DNA from: Butyrivibrio sp. VCD2006
GTDB taxonomy: Bacteria; Bacillota; Clostridia; Lachnospirales; Lachnospiraceae
DNA length: 64,000 nucleotides
Direction: 5' to 3'
NCBI RefSeq assembly: GCF_000423925.1
Contig: NZ_AUIX01000016.1
Span: 84,818 to 148,817, forward strand
The translations under genes were made by a program, and so were the position numbers. The stretch's first letter is position 1. Each line of letters starts with the position of its first letter. Below, one piece after another: positions 8,030 through 16,715 of the stretch. The notes under the pieces were generated by a model. The model was not told where the DNA came from, did not search any database, and was given only the letters and a program-made list of their open reading frames with translations.

Positions 8030-9091
8030 CTATCTTAATATTTTATTCTGCATCACATCAGGATCCTGGGCATACTGAATAGCCTTATCCCTTGATATCT
8101 TTCCGCTCTTGCATAGATCAATGATCGCCTCATCCATGGTAACCATTCCGAGTTTCCTGTTGGTCTGCATGATAGTTATAAGCTGATGCGTTTTTCCCTC
8201 ACGAATCATATTTCTAACCGCAGAATTAACATGCATTACTTCAAAGGCTGCCACTCTGGCCTCCTCATCAATTGTAGGAATAAGCTGCTGGGAAATAACC
8301 GCCTCCAGAACATTTGCAAGCTGTATTCTTATCTGCTGCTGTTGATGCGGCGGAAATACATCGATTATTCTGTCCACTGTGCTTGCGGCACCTATGGTAT
8401 GAAGTGTTGATAGCACCAGATGTCCTGTCTCTGCTGCAGTAATAGCCGTGCTTATAGTTTCAAGGTCTCTCATCTCTCCCACAAGGATAACATCAGGATC
8501 TTCTCTAAGAGCAGCTCTTAAAGCATTGGCATAGTTATCACTATCAAGGCCCACTTCTCTCTGGTTAACGATTGATTTATTGTGCTGATACAAAAACTCA
8601 ATGGGGTCCTCCAGAGTGATTATATGAGCTTCTCTGTTGTTGTTTATCTTGTCAATTATGGATGCAAGTGTAGTTGACTTACCGGAACCGGTAGGGCCTG
8701 TTACAAGCACCAATCCTCTCTGTCTCTGATATAGATTCACGACAGAAGGCGGTATTCCGAGTGTCTCGGCATCAGGAATCTCCGTCTCAACAAGACGGAT
8801 TGCCATAGCTATCGAACCTCTTTGTTTAAACACATTAAGCCTGAAGCGGCCAAGTCCTTTGATGGAAAATGACATATCATGTTGTCCCTTTGTTTCAAGT
8901 AATTCCTTTTGCTTAAGGCTCATGATCGCATCCGCAACCTCTTCCGTATCAGCCGGAAGCATCTTCTGGTATCCTTCAAGCGCAATAAGCTTACCGTTCA
9001 CACGCATCTTAGGCGGAATACCTACAGTGATATGAACGTCGGATGCTCCCTGTTCCTTCGCAATTCTTAGAATCTCATCAATTCGTGACAT
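8030..9091 (-). CDS. pilT: Type IV pilus retraction ATPase PilT
   Basis: A 353-residue hexameric ATPase that drives pilus retraction for twitching or DNA uptake. It has Walker A GPTGSGKST (residues 132-140), the Asp-box region TLEDPIEFLYQHNKSIVNQRE, Walker B region VGEMRD, and the His box HLVLSTLHT. Length is normal for PilT. No other pilus genes lie in the window; it is divergent from yifB and dprA. Start ATG at 9091 follows AGGAGAATACA. Confidence 0.93.
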   Translation of the reverse strand: MSRIDEILRIAKEQGASDVHITVGIPPKMRVNGKLIALEGYQKMLPADTEEVADAIMSLKQKELLETKGQHDMSFSIKGLGRFRLNVFKQRGSIAMAIRLVETEIPDAETLGIPPSVVNLYQRQRGLVLVTGPTGSGKSTTLASIIDKINNNREAHIITLEDPIEFLYQHNKSIVNQREVGLDSDNYANALRAALREDPDVILVGEMRDLETISTAITAAETGHLVLSTLHTIGAASTVDRIIDVFPPHQQQQIRIQLANVLEAVISQQLIPTIDEEARVAAFEVMHVNSAVRNMIREGKTHQLITIMQTNRKLGMVTMDEAIIDLCKSGKISRDKAIQYAQDPDVMQNKILR

Positions 9092-9274
9092 TGTATTCTC
9101 CTGATTTTTATGTGTTTAAAAATGATCAATCAATGTGCTGTAATTAGATCAAAAACGCTTAATATTCGCATTTTTTCCTATCTTTATCTTGTAGATACCG
9201 AAGTCAAAAGTCAACGAACTGAGAATGAAATAAAGCTAAAATTTGGGTGAAATTTTGATGCTTGTATTTTTCCC

Positions 9275-9302
9275 TTGCAAAATAACTTTTATTGATTATA
9301 AT
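9275..9302 (+). promoter_or_regulatory. Promoter of yifB-dprA
   Basis: TTGCAA (9275-9280), a 16-base spacer and TATAAT (9297-9302) precede yifB by about 115 bases. The leader contains two short hairpins, GCGCTT/AAGCGC near 9311-9324 and GCATT/AATGC near 9392-9405, the second just before the ribosome site. The rest of the divergent gap 9092-9425 shows no other gene; an exact pilT promoter could not be fixed. Confidence 0.65.
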
Positions 9303-9425
9303 TGTTCTTGCGCTTAAAAGCGCTTGTTTATTTTCACGCGGAGTATCTCCGTATTTTCCTTAATTTGGTTACCCGGGCAATCCTTTGTTTCGCATTTTTT
9401 AATGCGTTTGAAAGGAGTTATTTGT

Positions 9426-11021
9426 ATGTTCAGCACAGTAGTCTCAGGTGCGGTAAAAGGCATCATGCCGTATCTGATGCAGGTCGAGGTTGATACCTCA
9501 GACGGACTCCCCATGTTCAATATGGTGGGCTTTATGAGCGGTGAGGTCAGGGAAGCCTCAGAGAGGGTCAGAGTAGCTTTGAAAAATGCAGGCTTTGCAC
9601 TCCCTCCCATGAGAATAACCGTAAACCTATCTCCCGCAGATATCAGAAAATCAGGGATAGCCGTGGATCTCCCGGTTGCGGTCGGAATACTCACAGCTAC
9701 AGGTGAGATTTCGCCGGATGCACTAAAGGATACCATTGTCATAGGCGAGCTTGGACTGGATGGAGAAGTCAAAGCAGTAAGCGGAATACTGCCCATGGTC
9801 ACGCACGCCTACGCAAAGGGATATAAAACCTGTATCCTTCCATCAGACAATGCCAGAGAAGGCGCCGTTGTCCAGGGTATGAAGATAATCGGTGTGAATT
9901 CTCTTTCAGAAGTCGTGGCCTATCTAAAGACAGATAAAGCAGAACAAAATATGCTAATTCGTCCCACTACAGTCGATATTGATTCACTTTTCAAAAATGC
10001 GGAATATCATGAGGGTTATCTTAAGGGCATGGATTTTTCAGAAATCAACGGACAATCTGCCGTTAAAAGAGCTGTTGAAATCGCCGCTGCGGGTTATCAT
10101 CATATTCTTCTGATTGGGCCTCCGGGATCAGGAAAAAGCATGGTGGCAAAGCGTATCCCATCCATCATGCCGCCTTTATCCCGTGATGAAGCCCTCGAGG
10201 TTTCATCCATTTACAGCGTGGCGGGAATGCTAAAAAAGGGCGAAACTCTTATGACCAGACGCCCCTTTATGAGTCCGCATCATTCCATTACCGAAGCCGC
10301 TCTTGCAGGCGGCGGAAACATCCCGCACCCCGGTGTTATTTCTCTGTCTCACAGAGGTGTCATGTTTTTGGATGAGATGGCAGAGTTTAAGCGAAATACC
10401 TTGAATCTCCTAAGGCAGCCCTTAGAGGACAGGGAGGTTCATATCGCAAGAAGCGGTGGCAACTTTTCATATCCTGCAGATCTTCTGCTGGTCGGAGCCA
10501 TGAATCCCTGCCCCTGCGGTTACTATCCCGATCTCAATAAATGCAAGTGTTCTGAGTCCGAAATAACAAAATATCTGGGGCGGATTTCCGGACCGATTCT
10601 TGACAGAATAGATATCTGCATAGAGGCTGCAAAAATAGATGTCAGCGAACTGAATCACGGTGCGCAGTGCAACGAGACCAGTGCCGAGATCAGGAAGCGC
10701 GTTATGCGAACGGTTGAAATACAGAATAAGAGATTTGCTCATGAAGGAATCCGTTTCAATTCCGAAATGTCTCCAAGACAGATTCAAAAATACTGTAAGC
10801 TTGGAATAAAGGAGCAGCGTCTGATGGAACAGATTTTTAGCACTATGGACCTATCCGCCAGAGCTTATCACAAAGTTCTTAGGTTAGCCCGTACCATAGC
10901 CGATCTGGAGCAGAGCGATAATATTGAATCCAGGCATCTTACGGAAGCTGCCTGCTATAGAATGATGGATTCAAAGTACTTTAGCAAGTCAGGAGCCGCA
11001 GCAGAAAGGAGGACATCATGA
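9426..11021 (+). CDS. yifB: YifB/ComM family AAA+ ATPase (Mg-chelatase-like)
   Basis: A 531-residue protein of the YifB/ComM family. In competent bacteria ComM is a hexameric helicase that extends branch migration during integration of transforming DNA. It has the N-terminal Lon-like fold (VVSGAVKGIMPYLMQVEVD), the AAA+ core with Walker A GPPGSGKS and Walker B FLDEMAEF, the zinc-like CPCGYYPD stretch, and a C-terminal lid domain. The ATG at 9426 is chosen over an upstream one because AAAGGAGT lies 9 bases before it and homology begins there. It overlaps dprA by ATGA. Confidence 0.93.
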   Translation: MFSTVVSGAVKGIMPYLMQVEVDTSDGLPMFNMVGFMSGEVREASERVRVALKNAGFALPPMRITVNLSPADIRKSGIAVDLPVAVGILTATGEISPDALKDTIVIGELGLDGEVKAVSGILPMVTHAYAKGYKTCILPSDNAREGAVVQGMKIIGVNSLSEVVAYLKTDKAEQNMLIRPTTVDIDSLFKNAEYHEGYLKGMDFSEINGQSAVKRAVEIAAAGYHHILLIGPPGSGKSMVAKRIPSIMPPLSRDEALEVSSIYSVAGMLKKGETLMTRRPFMSPHHSITEAALAGGGNIPHPGVISLSHRGVMFLDEMAEFKRNTLNLLRQPLEDREVHIARSGGNFSYPADLLLVGAMNPCPCGYYPDLNKCKCSESEITKYLGRISGPILDRIDICIEAAKIDVSELNHGAQCNETSAEIRKRVMRTVEIQNKRFAHEGIRFNSEMSPRQIQKYCKLGIKEQRLMEQIFSTMDLSARAYHKVLRLARTIADLEQSDNIESRHLTEAACYRMMDSKYFSKSGAAAERRTS

Positions 11022-12151
11022 TCACTGAATCCTCCTATGCGTACATGCTGCATAACGTACCGGGCTTCGGCAACAAAACGCTGTTTAAGCTACTTGAAGA
11101 ATTCGGTAGCTGCAAAACAATATACGAAGCTGATGAGGACTCTCTGAAGAAGCTTTTAAACGTTAAGCAGTTCAAGTCATTTGTCGCTAGCAAGAGAAAG
11201 TGGAATCTTGAGAGTGAATTTGAATACCTGTACCACCGTGGAATTGACTTTTATCCTTATTCCCTTGATTCATATCCCAGAAGATTAAGAGATATTCCCG
11301 ATCCTCCATTTGCGCTCTATTGCATAGGGAGTCTTCCTGATGAGAATTTACCTTCGGTCTCCATCATCGGAGCCAGAAACAGCTCTGAGTATGGAAAATA
11401 TGCCGCCAAGCTCTTTGGTGAAAAACTCTCATCCATGGGTATACAGATAATCAGCGGAATGGCTCGCGGAGTTGACGGCATCTCCCAACAAGCTGCAGTT
11501 TACGCAGGTGGCAGGTCCATAGCCGTTCTTGGAAGCGGAGTTGATGTTTGCTATCCCGAGGAAAACAGTGCTCTTTACAATCAGCTCATTACATCAGGAG
11601 GAATCCTGTCGGAATACTTACCGGGAACAAAACCAAAACCGCAGTATTTTCCTCCGCGGAACAGGATAATAAGCGGATTATCAGATGCTGTACTTGTTAT
11701 TGAGGCAAGAGAAAAAAGCGGCACACTGATCACGGTTGACATGGCCTTAGAACAGGGGCGTGAAGTATTTGCACTTCCGGGAAGAATCTGTGACAGCCTT
11801 AGCTACGGCTGCAATTCCCTGATAAAGCAAGGTGCAAACATTGCCTCATGCCCTGAGGATATCGTGGATTATCTTAGAATAAATCTGGGGAAGAAAATTT
11901 CTGAAAAGTCAGATATGGGTAGTAAAAGCGCAGGGACCATTTTGGATTATAGTGCCTTTGGAATTAGCAAATCCCAACAGTGCATTTTTGAATTACTTGA
12001 TTTCTATCCGCAAACCACCACTGCGATCTTCGATAAGCTTATTACAAAGGGAATCGAAATGAGCGTTGCAGAAGTAATGAATTCACTTGTTGAGTTGTGT
12101 ATAAAGGGTATCGCCGCACAGAACGGAACCGGATTTTATAAAAGAGGATAG
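11018..12151 (+). CDS. dprA: DNA-processing protein DprA (Smf)
   Basis: A 377-residue DprA, which loads RecA on incoming single-stranded DNA during transformation. The central Rossmann fold shows SIIGARNSSEYGKYAA, SGMARGVDGISQQAA, and GREVFALPGRI. An N-terminal SAM/HhH-like region (residues 1-60) and a C-terminal winged-helix-like region (about 300-377) flank it. Start overlaps the yifB stop as ATGA, so the two are translationally coupled. The yifB-dprA order is common in Firmicutes. Confidence 0.94.
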   Translation: MITESSYAYMLHNVPGFGNKTLFKLLEEFGSCKTIYEADEDSLKKLLNVKQFKSFVASKRKWNLESEFEYLYHRGIDFYPYSLDSYPRRLRDIPDPPFALYCIGSLPDENLPSVSIIGARNSSEYGKYAAKLFGEKLSSMGIQIISGMARGVDGISQQAAVYAGGRSIAVLGSGVDVCYPEENSALYNQLITSGGILSEYLPGTKPKPQYFPPRNRIISGLSDAVLVIEAREKSGTLITVDMALEQGREVFALPGRICDSLSYGCNSLIKQGANIASCPEDIVDYLRINLGKKISEKSDMGSKSAGTILDYSAFGISKSQQCIFELLDFYPQTTTAIFDKLITKGIEMSVAEVMNSLVELCIKGIAAQNGTGFYKRG

Positions 12152-12187
12152 GTGTCAAAAACAGCAACAGCTATTAGAAAACGATAT

Positions 12188-12243
12188 CTGTAAATCACAG
12201 GCGCTTGTATGAAAAAATAGCTGTAAATCACAGGCCCTTGTGT
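12188..12243. repeat. Two-copy direct repeat after dprA
   Basis: CTGTAAATCACAGGCGCTTGT (copy at 12188) recurs as CTGTAAATCACAGGCCCTTGT 33 bases later (12221), with one difference. Each copy begins with the small palindrome CTGT-AAATC-ACAG. It lies between dprA and the convergent mscS. Function unknown. Confidence 0.6.
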
Positions 12244-12251
12244 AATAAATA

Positions 12252-12277
12252 AAGGGATTTCGCAAGCGGAATCCCTT
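12252..12277 (-). terminator. Likely terminator after mscS
   Basis: AAGGGATT (12252-12259) pairs with AATCCCTT (12270-12277), with CGC/GCG extending the stem inward. On the minus strand TTTATTTATT follows, so it more likely ends mscS than dprA. Confidence 0.6.
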
Positions 12278-12356
12278 AGCTTCAATGACTCTTATAAGCC
12301 TGCTAATCTATAGCACTACACTTTTTGCTGATATCACTAATTATACCGATACAAAA

Positions 12357-13253
12357 TCAAAGATCTTCTCTCATGATGACATTCATACAGTCATAGGTCA
12401 TCTCTATGCCATTTTCAGTAAGTGCTTCAAAGACCTTAGTATTAACTTCATCCTTCACCACTTCAGTTCTTATGCCGTGGGCATAATATACAGTAGCCAT
12501 CATAACAAGAGCTGAATCTGTGATCTCAATCAGGTAAACCGATCTGCTCAAGGGATTTTCAGCATCGTATTTATCCTCATTCAGCGTAAGTTCACAATCA
12601 CAGATGGTTTTTCTTATCAGTTCCTTCGTCTTTTCTATATCCGCCTTGTAGCTCACTGCATACTTAACATCAAAGGATCTCGGTACCTCATCTGCATAGC
12701 TATAATTCGTGATCAGCATAGAATTGGCTTTACTGTTTGGAACTACAAGTCTGGTTGTATCAACGAGCATTAGCACCACGTGCCGCAGGTTCAAATCCTC
12801 AACAATTCCCGATCTTCCATCCTCAAGCATTATTCTTGATCCCAAATCAAATGGCTTATAAATACTAATTTCAAGTCCTGCGAACATATCCTTTATTACG
12901 TCATTTGCCGCAAGACCAACGACAGCCGCGACCACAGCAGTGGAACCAAGCAGAGATGCTGCAAGCTTCTGCCCTCCCAAAGGAAGTACTACAAATACTA
13001 CAATAACTACAAGAGTTATTGTTTTTTGTAAAAACTGGATTGTGATACTGTTACCTTTTCTTTTTTTCAAATGCCTGAAGATCCTGTTAACGATCTTCAT
13101 GATCATGATGCTAATTCCAACATACAAAGTCAAAAAAACAATAAAAAGAAACACTATAACGCAAAACACGACTACTTTTTGTGGCGCATCCAATCCTATA
13201 AATTGAGTCTCCATGGTATCCGGCAAAAGCTCGATAAAAAAGTTAAGAAGCAT
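12357..13253 (-). CDS. MscS-type mechanosensitive channel
   Basis: A 298-residue small-conductance mechanosensitive channel that vents solutes on hypo-osmotic shock. Three hydrophobic helices (about residues 20-120) end in the pore-lining stretch GLAANDVIKDMFAGLEI, followed by the beta domain (GSRIMLEDGRSGIVEDLNLR) and a C-terminal alpha/beta domain. The ATG at 13253 is chosen because GGAGGAAATA lies just before it; a start 30 bases upstream lacks one. Monocistronic. Confidence 0.9.
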   Translation of the reverse strand: MLLNFFIELLPDTMETQFIGLDAPQKVVVFCVIVFLFIVFLTLYVGISIMIMKIVNRIFRHLKKRKGNSITIQFLQKTITLVVIVVFVVLPLGGQKLAASLLGSTAVVAAVVGLAANDVIKDMFAGLEISIYKPFDLGSRIMLEDGRSGIVEDLNLRHVVLMLVDTTRLVVPNSKANSMLITNYSYADEVPRSFDVKYAVSYKADIEKTKELIRKTICDCELTLNEDKYDAENPLSRSVYLIEITDSALVMMATVYYAHGIRTEVVKDEVNTKVFEALTENGIEMTYDCMNVIMREDL

Positions 13254-13384
13254 TATTTCCTCCTTACATTCAACAAAACTCAATATAGATAATCCTTATC
13301 AATAAATCGTTTATAATTCAATTTTAGCCGTGAAGTGCTTCTGATTGTGTGAAACTTTTCAAAACTTAATTAAAAATATATAAA

Positions 13385-13425
13385 AAGCCCCTGACAAACC
13401 GGCTTTGAGTCGTTGTCAGGGGCTT
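13385..13425 (-). terminator. Strong terminator after the alcohol dehydrogenase gene
   Basis: AAGCCCCTGACAA (13385-13397) pairs fully with 13413-13425. The minus strand continues TTTTATATATTTTTA, so it ends the dehydrogenase transcript; it could also act on the plus side. Confidence 0.88.
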
Positions 13426-13453
13426 CTGTATTTTTAATATTTTGTTATAAGAC

Positions 13454-14602
13454 TTATGCCATCAGCATTCTGAACATTTCAATAACCTGTTCCTTGGTTG
13501 CTTCTCTGGGATTGCCGGGATAGCACGCATCATTAAGAGCATCAGTTGCAAGTACATCGAGATCCTCTTCCTTGATCTTATCAAGTGTCTTCGGAATTCC
13601 AACATCCTCTGAAAGCTTCTTAACAGCGTTAATAGCTGCATCTCTGTACTCTTCCTGTGACATGTTATCAACGCCTTCTACACCCATTGCTCTTGCAACT
13701 TCACGAAGTCTCTCGCCTGTGTACTCGCGGTTGAACTCCATGGAGATGGGAAGGAACATAGCGCATGCAACACCATGAGGAGTGTCATAGTGAGCAGAAA
13801 GTGTATGTGCCATAGCGTGGTCGATACCAAGACCAACGTTTGAGAATCCCATTCCTGCGATGTACTGGCCAAGTGCCATTCCTTCACGACCTTCCTTGGT
13901 ATTCTCAACCGCACCGCGAAGATGCTTGGAAATGAGCTTGATAGCCTCGAGATGGAACATATCTGTCATCTCCCATGCTGCTCTTGTTGTATAGCCCTCG
14001 ATAGCGTGTGTAAGTGCGTCCATACCTGTAGAAGCTGTAAGTCCCTTAGGCATAGATGACATCATCTCGGGATCAACGATAGCCACGATAGGCATATCAT
14101 GAGTATCTACACAAACGAACTTTCTCTCTTTTTCAACGTCTGTAATAACGTAATTGATTGTAACCTCTGCAGCTGTTCCAGCTGTAGTTGCTACTGCAAT
14201 GATCGGAACACAAGGATTCTTTGTGGGAGCAACTCCCTCAAGAGAACGGACATCAGCAAACTCAGGATTTGTGATGATGATACCGATAGCCTTGGAAGTA
14301 TCCATTGAAGATCCACCACCAACTGCTACGATGCAGTCAGCACCGGACTTTTTGAAAGCTTCAACACCATTTTTAACATTTTCAATTGTGGGATTGGGCT
14401 TAATATCTGAATAGATTTCATAAGGGATCTTTGCTTCATCAAGAAGATCTGTAACCTTTGCTGTTACACCAAATTTAATAAGGTCAGGATCAGATGCAAC
14501 GAATGCTTTCTTAAAACCGCGGCTGTTAATCTCGCCAACAACCTCTTTTACTGCACCTGCTCCATGATAGGATGTACCGTTAAGTGAAATTCTGTTTGCC
14601 AT
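13454..14602 (-). CDS. fucO: Iron-containing alcohol dehydrogenase, lactaldehyde reductase type
   Basis: A 382-residue group III dehydrogenase, closely similar in recalled sequence to E. coli FucO: the stretches NPEFADVRSLEG, TTAGTAAEVTINYVI and GQYIAGMGFSNVGLG match almost exactly. FucO reduces L-lactaldehyde to 1,2-propanediol with NADH. The nucleotide motif GGGSSMDTSK and the metal ligands (Asp and His in GMDALTHAIEGY, His in DHAMAH, His in TPHGVA) are present. It could instead reduce other aldehydes. An operator-like palindrome lies at 14633-14647, and a TetR gene follows upstream. Confidence 0.85.
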   Translation of the reverse strand: MANRISLNGTSYHGAGAVKEVVGEINSRGFKKAFVASDPDLIKFGVTAKVTDLLDEAKIPYEIYSDIKPNPTIENVKNGVEAFKKSGADCIVAVGGGSSMDTSKAIGIIITNPEFADVRSLEGVAPTKNPCVPIIAVATTAGTAAEVTINYVITDVEKERKFVCVDTHDMPIVAIVDPEMMSSMPKGLTASTGMDALTHAIEGYTTRAAWEMTDMFHLEAIKLISKHLRGAVENTKEGREGMALGQYIAGMGFSNVGLGIDHAMAHTLSAHYDTPHGVACAMFLPISMEFNREYTGERLREVARAMGVEGVDNMSQEEYRDAAINAVKKLSEDVGIPKTLDKIKEEDLDVLATDALNDACYPGNPREATKEQVIEMFRMLMA

Positions 14603-14632
14603 AATGCTATACCCTCCAAACTTTTTTTCTCC

Positions 14633-14647
14633 CCTGTGTTACACAGG
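14633..14647. promoter_or_regulatory. Operator-like palindrome before the dehydrogenase gene
   Basis: CCTGTGT-T-ACACAGG is a perfect 15-base palindrome about 30 bases upstream of the dehydrogenase start, between the start and an A/T-rich promoter region. A size and position of this kind suit a TetR dimer; the TetR gene at 14820 is the obvious candidate. Nothing else is recognised in 14603-14819. Confidence 0.55.
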
Positions 14648-14819
14648 TTGTTTTAACCAGTAATAATGATAGCATTTATCAGCTTTTAACATAAGTTACA
14701 CTTTACCGTTTTTGTACCAAAATTTGTTTATCACTCTTTTGTTTTTGGGTACCGGAATATTCTTGCTACTCTTTTCTGTTTTGGCTATAAGGATCAAATA
14801 GAGGTATATCGCATTGGCC

Positions 14820-15377
14820 TCAAAGTATCTTTAACTCAGTGAATATTTCATTTAGCCTTGGTGGCATGGCATCAATCATTATATCTGCCAGTTCTTCCTC
14901 AGATTCCTTCATACCCTTAAGTACCCATTGCACAGTCATATAAATCGAAGCCTGACAATACATCTCAAGAAGCTTCCTTATTTTCTTTTCAGGCAATTCT
15001 CCCGTCTTTTCTCTGATGAGCCTGCAATAAAACTCAAATATCATATAAAAGTCGTGATCCTTCAGATTATTCTGCTCATCCACTTTAAACGCAGCCGCAA
15101 AGAAAACTCTCTCCGCCTTAATGTATCTGAATTTCTTGATAAGCCCTTCTCTCAAACTCTCCGTACTGCCAAGTTCCTTAAAGGATTGTTCAAGAAGCCT
15201 GTCAAAATACCAGTTTATGAGGTCATACTTATCTATGAAATTGCGGTAGAAGGTCTGACGTGATACGCCGCACACTTCCACTATCTGCTTTACTGTTATA
15301 TTCTCCACAGAGGTCGTCTTCATACATGTTTTTATTGCCTCTGCAAGCTTGTATTTACTGTCGTTTTGCTTATTCAT
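14820..15377 (-). CDS. TetR family regulator (DhaS-like)
   Basis: A 185-residue regulator with an N-terminal TetR helix-turn-helix (residues 8-50; ITVKQIVEVCGVSRQTFYRN followed by FIDKYDLINWY). The C-terminal ligand domain resembles the TetR_C_7/DhaS group, which includes activators of dihydroxyacetone metabolism. Located directly upstream of the FucO-like gene in the same orientation, so it probably controls it through the palindrome at 14633. Ligand unknown. Confidence 0.85.
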   Translation of the reverse strand: MNKQNDSKYKLAEAIKTCMKTTSVENITVKQIVEVCGVSRQTFYRNFIDKYDLINWYFDRLLEQSFKELGSTESLREGLIKKFRYIKAERVFFAAAFKVDEQNNLKDHDFYMIFEFYCRLIREKTGELPEKKIRKLLEMYCQASIYMTVQWVLKGMKESEEELADIMIDAMPPRLNEIFTELKIL

Positions 15378-15465
15378 AACATGCCCTTAACTTTTTTTAC
15401 TGTGAACGCCTTTTTCATTCATTGGTACTATTTTAGAGAGTAATACCAGCAGAACATTTTTGCTC

Positions 15466-16647
15466 CTATAGTAAAAACTTTGCCATGCAGTAATTACTGA
15501 GGTCCAGACCATAGTCTGTTAGATGAATTCCGTCCTCAGTTACTTCCAGAAGCTCTTCACCTCTTAGCTCTGCGATCACTTCGCCGAAGACCTCAGCCAT
15601 TTCACAAGAAAAGCGCCTCTCAAACTCCGCACAGGAAACACCACGAACCATGCGAAGCCCCAGAAACATAAACTCCTCCATTTGCTCATTCTTGCTAAGT
15701 GGCTGAACTTCGGTGCGTATAGCTTTCAAAATATCAAAAATATCTAACTTATTAATAGCTTCCACATAGTTTGAAAGCTCTGAGATATTCCTGTAGCGAA
15801 TGCCCTTCATAAGAGATGCTGCGCCAATTCCAAAGCCAATATAATCTCCACCATTCCAGTACCTGACATTATGTCTGCTTTCACGGTCAGACTTTGAATA
15901 ATTGGAAATCTCATAGCGGTAATAGCCGTTCTTTTCCAGTATCTCTTTAGTTCTATGGTACATCTCCCGCTCTGTATCCTCGTCAGGGAGTGGGAGGAGA
16001 TGCTCTCTCCTAATTCCAGAATTCTCCCCATACATCTCATAAAAAGGTGTCCCCTCCTCAATTATGAGGCTGTAAGCTGAAATATGCTCAGGTGATGGTT
16101 CAAGAGAGCAGACGTACTCAAGATTACTCTCCCAATCGCGCAGGGTCTGCCCCGGAAGAGCACTCATGAGATCCACATTTACATTGTCGAAACCGGCAAG
16201 CCTTGCATTTTTATAGCACTCCTCAAACTGTTTTCTATTGTGGATTCGCCCCAGTATCAGAAGTTCATTGTCTTTCGCTGACTGGAGGCCAATGCTTATT
16301 CTGTTAATTCCTGCATCTCTATAGAGCCTTAGTGCCTTATAATCAGCCGTACCGGGATTACACTCGATTGTGATCTCAGCATTCTCCGCAAGATTGTACT
16401 GCCCCTTTAAAACGCCCATAATATCAGCAATATAAGAAGGTTCCACAGATGTTGGCGTGCCGCCTCCTATGAAAACCGAGGTCACTTCATAATCCTCACA
16501 TTCTCCTGCACTTATCTCAATCTCTTTTTTCAGAGCATCAAAATAAAGTGCCTGCTGCTCCATCCCCTCCGGAAAGGAGAGGAAGTCGCAGTATAGGCAC
16601 TTCTGTTTACAAAATGGTATGTGGATATAAATTCCTATTGAATTCAT
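15466..16647 (-). CDS. hemW: Radical SAM haem chaperone HemW
   Basis: A 393-residue HemW (formerly annotated as oxygen-independent coproporphyrinogen III oxidase HemN-like). It has the radical SAM cysteines in PFCKQKCLYCDF (CxxxCxxC) and the GGGTPT SAM-binding motif. HemW binds haem and delivers it to proteins rather than oxidising coproporphyrinogen. It follows lepA by 68 bases, a conserved Firmicute pair; the gap is filled by a palindromic repeat whose end supplies GAGGG 6 bases before the ATG. The usual hrcA-grpE-dnaK genes do not follow. Confidence 0.9.
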   Translation of the reverse strand: MNSIGIYIHIPFCKQKCLYCDFLSFPEGMEQQALYFDALKKEIEISAGECEDYEVTSVFIGGGTPTSVEPSYIADIMGVLKGQYNLAENAEITIECNPGTADYKALRLYRDAGINRISIGLQSAKDNELLILGRIHNRKQFEECYKNARLAGFDNVNVDLMSALPGQTLRDWESNLEYVCSLEPSPEHISAYSLIIEEGTPFYEMYGENSGIRREHLLPLPDEDTEREMYHRTKEILEKNGYYRYEISNYSKSDRESRHNVRYWNGGDYIGFGIGAASLMKGIRYRNISELSNYVEAINKLDIFDILKAIRTEVQPLSKNEQMEEFMFLGLRMVRGVSCAEFERRFSCEMAEVFGEVIAELRGEELLEVTEDGIHLTDYGLDLSNYCMAKFLL

Positions 16648-16652
16648 CTATT

Positions 16653-16706
16653 ACCCTCATCCGTCAGCTTCGCTGACACCTTCTCCCTGGAAGGGAGAAG
16701 GCTTTA
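16653..16706. repeat. Two-hairpin intergenic repeat, copy 1
   Basis: From the conserved CCCTCATCC end: hairpin GTCAGC/GCTGAC (16663-16677), then CCTTCTCCC/GGGAGAAGG (16679-16701), then GGCTTTA. It fills the lepA-hemW gap. It is the simplest of three copies here (see 32353 and 37081). I recall this sequence type as frequent in Firmicute gut genomes, with no known function. Confidence 0.85.
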
Positions 16707-16715
16707 TGAATATGC

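Noticed and set aside
9314..9802. Minus-strand frame opposite the start of yifB
   Set aside because: It is antisense to the well-supported YifB frame, and its composition is that of a shadow frame.
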